Below, piece after piece: positions 1 to 6,276 of a stretch of 7,896 bases of DNA. The first letter of the stretch is position 1. Every line of letters starts with the position of its first letter. Under the pieces are notes generated by a model that worked only from the letters and a program-made list of their open reading frames with translations, was not told the origin of the DNA and searched no databases. The position numbers were made by a program, and so were the translations under genes. This stretch comes from Ignavibacteriales bacterium (lineage in GTDB: Bacteria > Bacteroidota > Ignavibacteria > T3Sed10-11): contig PWJF01000079.1 of NCBI GenBank assembly GCA_003560935.1, forward strand, positions 1 to 7,896. The letters are read 5' to 3'.

Positions 1-833
1 ATCAACGCTTCGACCATTTCATTTAAACTGCCCGAATCGCTTATCCCGCGATGTGTAAGAAGTTCACCGGGGCGTAATCCGAGATATAATTCGCGTACCT
101 TTGCCCATGAGCGGTTGCCTGTTATCGTATTTATCTCTCCATTATGACCGATGATGCGGAACGGCTGCACTTTATCCCACGATGTGCGTGTATTGGTGCT
201 GAACCGGCGGTGAAAAATACAGAAACGGGTTTTAAAGTTTGGACTTTGTAAATCCGGATAAAACCGGTCGAGTGCATCGGCCTGCACCAACGCTTTGTAA
301 ACAATTGTCGTTGCCGAGAGAGAAACGAAATAAAAATTTTCTTTAATACCAGCATCGTCAAGTTTCACACGTGCGTGCTGTTTTGCGGTATATAGCAATT
401 TATCAAACGATGCATCGGTACGGCAATGTCCGGGTCGCTTTATGATCGCCTGTACTATTGACGGAAGTGTATTCCGTGCATCGGTACCGAGAATATCCGT
501 ACGTACCGGTACGTCGCGGTATTCAAGGATTTGTAATTCCATGAACTCAAAGACATCCTTGAAGATCGCCAGACTTTTCCTTTTTCCTTCGGCGTTTCGG
601 GGTATAAAAAGCGTGGCGATTGCGATGGAGTCTCGGTCGTAACCGAATAACTCAAACGGTATATCGGTCATGATACCGGAGCCGTCGCCCGTTATCTGGT
701 CCGCACTGCATGCCCCCCGGTGTTCAACGCAGGCGAGCGAATCGAGTCCTGCCCGTAAATGACGGTTCGAATAGTCCCCCCGTAAACTCGCGACGAATCC
801 GACGCCGCAGCTTCCTTTTTCTGTATACATCAT
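1..833 (-). CDS. gltB: Glutamate synthase large subunit, N-terminal part (cut by window edge)
   Basis: This is the glutaminase end of the GOGAT large (alpha) subunit, which releases ammonia from glutamine for reductive transfer to 2-oxoglutarate. 277 codons are readable with no stop, and the rest lies beyond position 1. The short leader MMYTEKGS precedes Cys9, which begins CGVGF and should become the N-terminal nucleophile of the class II amidotransferase (Ntn) domain after propeptide removal. Further family motifs are HRGACSADQITGDGSGI (38-54), HRRFSTNT (208-215), QPFRIIGHNGEINTITGN (223-240, with the oxyanion-hole Asn-Gly) and SDSGSL (265-270). Full-length GltB has about 1,500 residues, so FMN, 3Fe-4S and GXGXG domains should follow to the left. 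Two consecutive ATGs (833 and 830) could start it; a TGGAG ribosome site at 845-849 fits either. The gene diverges from the propeller gene. Identification is secure; ferredoxin- versus NADPH-dependence cannot be judged here. Confidence 0.96.
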   Translation of the reverse strand, partial: MMYTEKGSCGVGFVASLRGDYSNRHLRAGLDSLACVEHRGACSADQITGDGSGIMTDIPFELFGYDRDSIAIATLFIPRNAEGKRKSLAIFKDVFEFMELQILEYRDVPVRTDILGTDARNTLPSIVQAIIKRPGHCRTDASFDKLLYTAKQHARVKLDDAGIKENFYFVSLSATTIVYKALVQADALDRFYPDLQSPNFKTRFCIFHRRFSTNTRTSWDKVQPFRIIGHNGEINTITGNRSWAKVRELYLGLRPGELLTHRGISDSGSLNEMVEAL

Positions 834-869
834 CAATCACTCTACTCCAGTAAAGTATGGGTAAAGCAC

Positions 870-898
870 TAATTAATCATAATATTAACAAATGTCAA
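870..898 (-). promoter_or_regulatory. Probable sigma70-type promoter of gltB
   Basis: Read on the minus strand, a perfect TTGACA (893-898) is followed after 17 bases by TAATTA (870-875). This would start transcription near 863 and give a leader of about 30 bases containing the TGGAG ribosome site. A better-looking TATGAT lies at 876-881, but only 11 bases from the TTGACA, which is too close for the pair to be used together. An inverted repeat TTAAT-N6-ATTAA (873-888) overlaps the -10 and spacer and could be an operator, but AT-rich DNA gives such repeats easily. The -35 is convincing and the -10 only moderate. Confidence 0.5.
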
Positions 899-966
899 TA
901 CTAGCAAAGCTTCGTCTTAAATCAAGAAGAATGAACCCTCCCGCGAAATCAGAGCTCCCACAGTAC

Positions 967-995
967 TTGCACTTTCATTTTGTATTAACTATAAT
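967..995 (+). promoter_or_regulatory. Strong sigma70-type promoter abutting the DUF4905-like gene
   Basis: TTGCAC (967-972), a 17-base spacer and a perfect TATAAT (990-995) make a near-consensus promoter reading rightward. Normal spacing puts the transcription start at about 1001-1005. The downstream gene has in-frame ATGs at 999 and 1005, so the message would begin at or within a few bases of the second ATG. No Shine-Dalgarno-like purine run precedes either ATG. The promoter probably drives the whole propeller-yjbQ-oxidoreductase cluster. Confidence 0.65.
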
Positions 996-998
996 ACT

Positions 999-1877
999 AT
1001 GTATATGAAACTGTTCTCCCTGTTCAAATCCCGGTATTATAAGCCCCTGTGGGTCTACAAAGTCGACGGACAATTGTGGCGGGTCCTGTTTTCGCACGGC
1101 GATCTCGTTGCCGGTGAGCATAGAGATAATGAAAAAAAAAGAGTAACGTTTTTTTGCATCGACAGCCGCAACGGGGAAGAGAAGTGGACCCTCAGCCGGA
1201 AAGGAGAAGGGTGGTGGACTACGACCGAGGGAGTACACGGTCGACATCTTTATCTTCATGCATTTGCGAAACCCGATCTTCCGCATCCACGACATGTGAC
1301 CTCGGTAGATATGGAAACCGGACAAATACTCTGGGATCATCCCGAGCTGACGTTCCTGTATGTAAAAGACGATGCAGTCGTTGTAGAACAACGCGATATA
1401 GAGCACACCCGATGCCACAGACTCGACCCTGAAAGCGGCGAAATACAGGATACCATTGAAGACCGTGAGACTGTAGAGAGTGAACGCATCGAAGCGCGGG
1501 CAAACGATCCGCACGTAAAGTTGACGTTTCCCGATGTGTATAATCCTGAATTCAACAATCACGGATTATTCACACAGATCGTGAGCAGCATACAACGCAA
1601 GGAACGCCTTATCGATCCCGTCGAAGTATTGGAACACGGAAATAATCTGATTGTGTGCTATCATAAGATCAAAGGCGGTCAGGCGGACGGCAACACACTG
1701 CTTACCCAAGAGCTGATTATCTACAATAAGAACGATTTTAATGAATTGTACCGCGATATACTTTTCGATAATGCATCCGTGCCGGTTCCCGACGGCCTCT
1801 TTTTGAGAGAAAACACCTTATATTACATCAGGAAAAAAACGGAATTAGTCGCAGTTAACCTCCAAGAATCAGAATGA
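999..1877 (+). CDS. PQQ-like beta-propeller protein, DUF4905-like, function unknown
   Basis: A 292-residue protein with no signal peptide or membrane segment, so probably cytosolic. Repeated blade-like motifs resemble PQQ/WD-type propeller strands: KPLWVYKVDGQLWRVLFS (15-32), CIDSRNGEEKW (53-63), SVDMETGQILW (102-112) and RLDPESGEI (141-149). The pattern of KPLW, WRVLFS, GEHRD, a WW pair (72-73), HAFAKPDLPHP (87-97) and ETGQILW matches my recollection of the DUF4905 family of Bacteroidota and relatives; this was not confirmed by search. No catalytic residues are evident, and a binding or scaffold role is only a guess. The start may be the ATG at 999 or at 1005: a TATAAT at 990-995 would place the transcription start at about 1002, favouring 1005 and a leaderless message. 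The stop overlaps the next start (ATGA at 1874-1877), implying translational coupling to yjbQ. Confidence 0.85.
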   Translation: MYMKLFSLFKSRYYKPLWVYKVDGQLWRVLFSHGDLVAGEHRDNEKKRVTFFCIDSRNGEEKWTLSRKGEGWWTTTEGVHGRHLYLHAFAKPDLPHPRHVTSVDMETGQILWDHPELTFLYVKDDAVVVEQRDIEHTRCHRLDPESGEIQDTIEDRETVESERIEARANDPHVKLTFPDVYNPEFNNHGLFTQIVSSIQRKERLIDPVEVLEHGNNLIVCYHKIKGGQADGNTLLTQELIIYNKNDFNELYRDILFDNASVPVPDGLFLRENTLYYIRKKTELVAVNLQESE

Positions 1878-2299
1878 TCGTAAAAACAGATTCGATACAC
1901 CTCAAAACAAAAGGGCACACCGATATTATCGATATTACCGATAAAGTTCAATCAATAGTCACAAAGCATAACATACGCGACGGTCAGGTCCTTGTTTTTG
2001 TCCCGGGTTCGACCGGCGGGCTTACCACCGTCGAATACGAACCGGGTCTGCTTGGGGATCTTCCGGAAGCGTACGAACGAATCGCACCCACCGGCAGAAC
2101 ATACCATCACGACGCGACGTGGGGCGACGGCAACGGGTATGCACATGTGCGTGCTTCATTAACAGGCCCTTCGCTTACAGTACCGGTGACCAATGGTAAA
2201 ATGATCCTCGGTACCTGGCAGCAAATAATATTTATCGATTTCGATAATCGTTCCAGAAACAGGGAACTTGTCGTACAGGTATCAGGCATGCCGGCATAA
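1874..2299 (+). CDS. yjbQ: YjbQ / UPF0047 family protein
   Basis: A 141-residue protein, the usual size for this single-domain family. Signatures are TTVEYEPGL (51-59), YHHD (77-80), WGDGNGYAHVRASL (83-96), the PV..GK turn (104-109), LGTWQQI (112-118) and DFDNRSRNR (122-130). The conserved Glu, His and Asp residues form the presumed active-site cleft. Family members are often annotated as secondary thiamine-phosphate synthase because the E. coli protein shows weak activity of that kind; the true role is unsettled, and nothing nearby points to thiamine synthesis. The start overlaps the stop of the propeller gene by 4 bases and lacks a good ribosome site of its own, so it probably depends on translational coupling. 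The next gene follows after 37 bases, so all three are likely co-transcribed. Family assignment is secure; function is not. Confidence 0.93.
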   Translation: MIVKTDSIHLKTKGHTDIIDITDKVQSIVTKHNIRDGQVLVFVPGSTGGLTTVEYEPGLLGDLPEAYERIAPTGRTYHHDATWGDGNGYAHVRASLTGPSLTVPVTNGKMILGTWQQIIFIDFDNRSRNRELVVQVSGMPA

Positions 2300-2323
2300 T
2301 TGATACGATCCGTTAAACTTTGT

Positions 2324-2329
2324 AAGGAG
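2324..2329 (+). promoter_or_regulatory. Ribosome binding site of the Fe-S oxidoreductase gene
   Basis: AAGGAG stands 7 bases before the ATG at 2337. It fixes that start and is the only strong Shine-Dalgarno in the left cluster, so this gene can initiate independently of its coupled upstream neighbours. Confidence 0.85.
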
Positions 2330-2336
2330 ATATTGA

Positions 2337-4367
2337 ATGCTCACCGTAACCGAACAAATTCTCTTCGTCCTGCTCACGGTTATATCGCTTTATCTTGCAT
2401 ATATAAATTTTGGCAGAATGTTTCGGATCATCAATCGCGGAGACGGTGATTTGCAGTATCGCCAGCTCCCGAACCGGTTAATAACCGGCATAATTGCACT
2501 TTTTAATCAAGGACGGATACTACGCGATCGCCCGGTTACCTCGCTCTTCCATTATGCGGTAGCATGGGGATTTATATTTTATATTATCGTGAACGTTGTT
2601 GATGTACTTGAAGGGTATATTGCAGGATTTCACTTTCTCGGGGATACGGTTGCAGGTGGAGTGTACCGGTTGCTGGCAGATGTTTTGAGTGTCGGTGTTA
2701 TAATGGGGATTATATATTTAATCGTACGCCGCTTCCTTGCAGCATCGCCGTCTCTGCGGATCCGCGACGATGTAAAGGTAATGCCGGAAGCGGTGCGGGG
2801 TATTCCGAAGGATTCCTGGATTGTAGGCGGGTTTATATTCCTGCACGTCGGATTCCGTTTTATAGGTGAATCATTTCTCGTCGCACATCATGGGACCGAT
2901 CACTGGCAGCCGTTTGCAAATTCTGTTGCGAACCTCTGGCATGCATTTGCACTTAGTCCCGATACAATTGTACTCGGCTGGCATATTAGCTGGTGGATAG
3001 CACTCGGTTTGATATTGATTTTTATACCATATTTTCCCTACAGTAAACATGCTCATATATTTATGGGACCGCTGAATTTTATGGTCAGTCCGCAAGGTGT
3101 GTCGATCGGTAAAATGGAGCCGGTCGATCTCGAAGATGAGGATGCCGAACAATTCGGCGTTTCCCGTTTGTCGGATCTCCATAAAAAAGAGATTCTCGAT
3201 GCATTCGCCTGTATTATGTGCAACAGATGCCAGGATGCGTGTCCGGCATATATAACCGGAAAAGAGCTTTCCCCGTCGGCGTTGGAAATTAATAAACGGT
3301 ATTACACACGAAAAAATATGAAATCGCTTGGCAACGGGGGGGAGGATTCCCAACCGCTGCTTGAGTATGCGATTAGTGAGGAAGCCGTATGGGCGTGTAC
3401 GACATGCGGCGCTTGTGTGGATATTTGTCCGGTTGCTAATCATCCGATGATGGATATTCTGAAAATCCGCCAGTATCAGACATTGATGGAGAGTCAGTTC
3501 CCCTCCGAATTGAAAAATACGTTCCAGAATCTCGAGCGTAACTATACGCCGTGGGCATTCAGTCATTCCGATCGTGTGAAATGGGCCGAAGGACTCGACG
3601 TACCTACCGTACGGGATAATCCGGACTTTGAATATCTCTACTGGGTCGGATGTGCCGGATCATACGACAACCGGTATAAAAAAGTCTCACGGGCATTTGT
3701 CGTTTTATTGAAAAAAGCCGGCATCAACTTTGCCATTCTCGGTGAAGAAGAGAAATGCAACGGCGACACCGCGCGACGGCTCGGTAACGAATACCTCGCG
3801 CAAATGATGATGACCGAGAATGCCGGAACCTTGAACGGTTACAACGTAAAGAAGATACTTACAACCTGTCCGCACTGCTTCCATATTTTCGGTAATGAGT
3901 ATCAAGACTTTGGAGGAAAGTATGAAGTTATCCATCATACCTATATTCTCATGGATCTTGTGAAATCCGGCAAGTTAAACGTGACCGAGGAGCAGAAAAA
4001 GAAGATAACCTATCACGATTCGTGTCATCTCGGGAGGCATAACAACGTGTATGAATCTCCGAGAAATGTTATACAATCGATCGGCGGGGGGGAGTATGTG
4101 GAAATGCAGCGGTCGCGTGATAAGGGATTATGCTGCGGTGCAGGCGGAGGGAGGATGTGGATGGAAGAGAAGGTGGGAAAAAGCATCAATATCGAGCGAA
4201 CCGAAGAAGCGTTATCGCTCAATCCCGATGTTATCGGTACGGCGTGCCCCTTCTGTATGACGATGATGAGCGACGGTGTGAAGGCAAAGGAGAAGAGTGA
4301 GGTGGTTGTCGTCAAGGATGTTGCCGAATTACTGCTCGAAGCCGTTGAGGCGAACATAAACGTATAG
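2337..4367 (+). CDS. Membrane heme-b / Fe-S oxidoreductase, HdrD/EMO type (NarI-like plus CCG domains)
   Basis: A 676-residue membrane electron-transfer protein. The N-terminal part (about 5-235) has roughly five or six hydrophobic segments with His residues (72, 170, 184, 185, 202, 216) suited to heme b, as in the NarI/HdrE-like fold. Two [4Fe-4S] motifs follow: Cys292, 295, 298, 302 (CIMCNRCQDACP) and Cys354, 357, 360, 364 (CTTCGACVDICP). Then come two cysteine-rich CCG domains: the first with Cys439, Cys474 and CPHC (511-514), the second with Cys563, CCG (599-601) and CPFC (637-640). This layout matches HdrD-related proteins, including ETF:menaquinone oxidoreductases, which move electrons between a soluble donor and membrane quinone. 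The first domain has Cys-Asn where the second has Cys-Cys. The usual partner genes etfA and etfB are not visible in the window. Architecture is certain; the physiological donor is inferred. Confidence 0.92.
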   Translation: MLTVTEQILFVLLTVISLYLAYINFGRMFRIINRGDGDLQYRQLPNRLITGIIALFNQGRILRDRPVTSLFHYAVAWGFIFYIIVNVVDVLEGYIAGFHFLGDTVAGGVYRLLADVLSVGVIMGIIYLIVRRFLAASPSLRIRDDVKVMPEAVRGIPKDSWIVGGFIFLHVGFRFIGESFLVAHHGTDHWQPFANSVANLWHAFALSPDTIVLGWHISWWIALGLILIFIPYFPYSKHAHIFMGPLNFMVSPQGVSIGKMEPVDLEDEDAEQFGVSRLSDLHKKEILDAFACIMCNRCQDACPAYITGKELSPSALEINKRYYTRKNMKSLGNGGEDSQPLLEYAISEEAVWACTTCGACVDICPVANHPMMDILKIRQYQTLMESQFPSELKNTFQNLERNYTPWAFSHSDRVKWAEGLDVPTVRDNPDFEYLYWVGCAGSYDNRYKKVSRAFVVLLKKAGINFAILGEEEKCNGDTARRLGNEYLAQMMMTENAGTLNGYNVKKILTTCPHCFHIFGNEYQDFGGKYEVIHHTYILMDLVKSGKLNVTEEQKKKITYHDSCHLGRHNNVYESPRNVIQSIGGGEYVEMQRSRDKGLCCGAGGGRMWMEEKVGKSINIERTEEALSLNPDVIGTACPFCMTMMSDGVKAKEKSEVVVVKDVAELLLEAVEANINV

Positions 4368-4414
4368 GTGATTATTGAGGGAATATACCCGTCGCAAAAA
4401 ACATGTACACAACA
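4368..4414. other. Convergent intergenic gap without recognisable terminator
   Basis: Only 47 bases separate the stop of the Fe-S oxidoreductase gene from the stop of the opposing DUF4837-like gene. I see no GC-rich hairpin followed by a T-run in either direction. The best candidate, GGG-N6-CCC at about 4379-4390, has a 3-bp stem. Ends here are probably Rho-dependent or the two messages overlap. Confidence 0.6.
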
Positions 4415-5563
4415 TCACTCCACCGCAGGCTCGACATCTTCAATGACCTGCTGTATCGGATCCACTTCAGGATCGGGGGCAGGTTCGAAGGTATTGAGCA
4501 GCGCCTGCACCTGAAGGATCAATTTCTTCTTTTCATATCGAGGTGCAAAGATTGATCCATCCAGCATGTAAATACGCCCGGTTTCTTCATCAAAAAATGT
4601 ATAATTAATAAACGGTCCGCCCCCGCTGAAGTCGCTGAACCGCCACAATCCTCGGGTTTTAATGCCGTATCGATCTTTAAAGTTTACTTCTTGCAGCTCA
4701 TGGTATTCCGGTGCAATACGGACATACGCTTTATCGTCCACTGTACGATAAAATTGTTGTGTCAGATTATCGCGCGTTTCACGAATAAACTCCGGCGTTA
4801 TTTGATGTGCTTCCTCATCTTCAATCCAATGAATAAATATCCAGCGCTCCATATCGGGCGGCGTAGCGCGTCGCAGCCACACGAAATTCTTTTCGGGATT
4901 ATTTATCGCAAGATAGTAGTCATGTTGAATAAACATTGTCCATTGATGATCCTCGAGAAATTTTTCACTCAAATCTGCTTTTGCATATCGTCGTTCGCGG
5001 GTAACACCTTCAATCTCCCGTCGGAGAGCAAAATTATGAAAGTGATAGAATAACCGGTCGGCGTGATGCATGATGTTGTTATAGATGTGATCGAGTGTCG
5101 GACCTGTTAAATACATAATCATCTGGCCGCGAGCATTGCTGTGATATCTATTTATCACAAACTCTTCTTCGGCCATAACCAGTTCCTGGACGCTTTCGCT
5201 AAGCGCCGCGTTCATATATTGAGCGGTAGTACCGGTTCCGTCGAGCGGTGCAACTATAAGTAAATTTTTATATCGCCGGTAGCGTGAGAAATTCTGGATA
5301 TCCTCCCGGTACAATGTGAAAAGTTGCTCCGGTTGGGGTGTGACTATTTCCTGGCCGAGCGCTTCGCGCAAGACCGGTTCGAGTACGATGTAATCGCTTG
5401 AATCGGCAAACACGATTATCTCATACATGTCGCCTTCTGCACGTAATTGAACGTCGCCCCAGTCAATCATTTTAACGGCGGCGTAGGCGACTACTGCTAC
5501 AATAATAATAAAAATCAAGGGAGCAAAGCGGTTCTGCTCGCTTTTCATTTTTCTTTCTGTCAT
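4415..5563 (-). CDS. Membrane-anchored DUF4837-like protein, function unknown
   Basis: A 382-residue protein with a basic N-terminus, one hydrophobic segment (about 13-33, APLIFIIIVAVVAYAAV) and a large domain predicted to lie outside the cytoplasm. Features recalled for DUF4837 are an opening VFADSSDY segment with a following LREALG helix, RRYKNLLIV (96-104), KNFVWLRRATP (225-235), RGLWRFSDFSGGGPFINY (304-321) and FAPRYEKKKLILQVQALLNTF (339-359). This family is mostly annotated as lipoprotein in Bacteroidota; here the N-terminal segment has no Cys, so an uncleaved anchor is more likely than a lipid anchor. The tail after 360 is acidic and Pro-rich. AAGGAG at 5572-5577, 8 bases upstream, supports the start at 5563 over the Met codon at 5548. 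It is the last gene of the ftsH cluster, 62 bases after the kinase-like gene. No enzymatic motif is recognised. Confidence 0.85.
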   Translation of the reverse strand: MTERKMKSEQNRFAPLIFIIIVAVVAYAAVKMIDWGDVQLRAEGDMYEIIVFADSSDYIVLEPVLREALGQEIVTPQPEQLFTLYREDIQNFSRYRRYKNLLIVAPLDGTGTTAQYMNAALSESVQELVMAEEEFVINRYHSNARGQMIMYLTGPTLDHIYNNIMHHADRLFYHFHNFALRREIEGVTRERRYAKADLSEKFLEDHQWTMFIQHDYYLAINNPEKNFVWLRRATPPDMERWIFIHWIEDEEAHQITPEFIRETRDNLTQQFYRTVDDKAYVRIAPEYHELQEVNFKDRYGIKTRGLWRFSDFSGGGPFINYTFFDEETGRIYMLDGSIFAPRYEKKKLILQVQALLNTFEPAPDPEVDPIQQVIEDVEPAVE

Positions 5564-5571
5564 CTCCGGTT

Positions 5572-5577
5572 CTCCTT
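5572..5577 (-). promoter_or_regulatory. Ribosome binding site of the DUF4837-like gene
   Basis: On the minus strand AAGGAG precedes the ATG at 5563 by 8 bases. It decides this start against the in-frame ATG five codons further in. I found no convincing promoter in the 62-base gap 5564-5625, so transcription from the ftsH side is likely. Confidence 0.8.
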
Positions 5578-5625
5578 CATCAAATTAATTCCATTATTCA
5601 CACAACAATTTTTCGTTCTGGAATG

Positions 5626-6273
5626 TTACCGTATCATATAAACATCGATATGAGGTAAAAATAGGGTGTATCCAATCCAGAGAGTAGTCGCGACACTGAC
5701 CGGGATTGCAATATTGTCGAGAAAACCCGACGCCGCCTCGGTAACGGTTCCGACCGCCGCTGCAATGAAGCCGAGGAGGTATTCCAAGATCTCGTAATTA
5801 AATTTTGGTGTTACGAGCACGACAAAACAAGCGGCAATAAAAAACGCAATACTGCCTTCAAGAGATTTATTGAAAAACCTTCTTTTCCCGAATCGTTTGC
5901 CGAATAACGCGGCTGCGCCGTCAGCAAACGTAAGTGTCACCAATCCGATAACAGCCAATAGTTTTGGAAAAACGATGATACAAAACGTTGCAGAGATAAG
6001 TACAAATGTTGCGCCGTTCAATCGCAGGTTGTTTTGGTCGCGCTCACTGCTTCGAAGAAGTATACCGAAGTATCTGTTAAACAGTTGTGCGGTCGGTTGG
6101 TGAAAAAACCTGAGCAAATCGAGCGCAATAATCGCCACAGTAAGCGGTATCAGGATCATTAATGCCGTCGATTTCGGTATAAAAAAATATATTACCGGGA
6201 TTGCAAGATTAGTTAGGTGAAAAAGTTTACGCACAATCTCCGATTTGAACGAGGGACTTTGAACATCCTGCAT
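5626..6273 (-). CDS. Dolichol kinase / diacylglycerol (polyprenol) kinase family membrane protein
   Basis: A 215-residue hydrophobic protein with about six or seven membrane segments. Conserved features of the SEC59/VTE5/VTE6-type family are present: ExxRKxxH at 12-19 (EIVRKLFH), DLLR (52-55), GATF (87-90), the TFADGAAALFGKRFGK block (115-130) with Asp118, NKSLEGSIAFF (135-145), and a late Glu179 with DN (186-187). Characterised eukaryotic and archaeal relatives use CTP to phosphorylate isoprenoid alcohols such as dolichol, phytol or geranylgeraniol; some act on diacylglycerol. The bacterial substrate is unknown and could be undecaprenol, a salvaged prenol or diacylglycerol. The fold is related to CDP-diglyceride synthase (CdsA), with which it may be confused in automatic annotation. 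The start lies 3 bases beyond the ftsH stop (TAA-GTC-ATG), with only a weak purine-rich run inside ftsH, so translational coupling to ftsH is expected. Confidence 0.85.
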   Translation of the reverse strand: MQDVQSPSFKSEIVRKLFHLTNLAIPVIYFFIPKSTALMILIPLTVAIIALDLLRFFHQPTAQLFNRYFGILLRSSERDQNNLRLNGATFVLISATFCIIVFPKLLAVIGLVTLTFADGAAALFGKRFGKRRFFNKSLEGSIAFFIAACFVVLVTPKFNYEILEYLLGFIAAAVGTVTEAASGFLDNIAIPVSVATTLWIGYTLFLPHIDVYMIR

Positions 6274-6276
6274 GAC

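Noticed and set aside
876..898. TTGACA paired with TATGAT as the gltB promoter
   Set aside because: The spacer is 11 bases, too short for a sigma70-type promoter. The 17-base pairing with TAATTA was preferred.
911..931. Imperfect hairpin TTCGTCTT / AAGAAGAA in the divergent region
   Set aside because: It has one mismatch, low GC content and a 5-base loop, no T-run follows, and it lies upstream of both promoters, so a role as terminator or riboswitch is unsupported.
975..1562. A 195-codon open frame on the minus strand opposite the propeller gene
   Set aside because: The plus-strand frame shows repeated propeller motifs and a coupled downstream gene. The antisense frame has no family resemblance and runs across the plus-strand promoter.
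2871..3566. A 231-codon open frame on the minus strand opposite the Fe-S oxidoreductase gene
   Set aside because: It lies wholly inside a gene with clear Fe-S and membrane motifs, has no recognisable domain and no supporting ribosome site. It is a shadow of the real reading frame.
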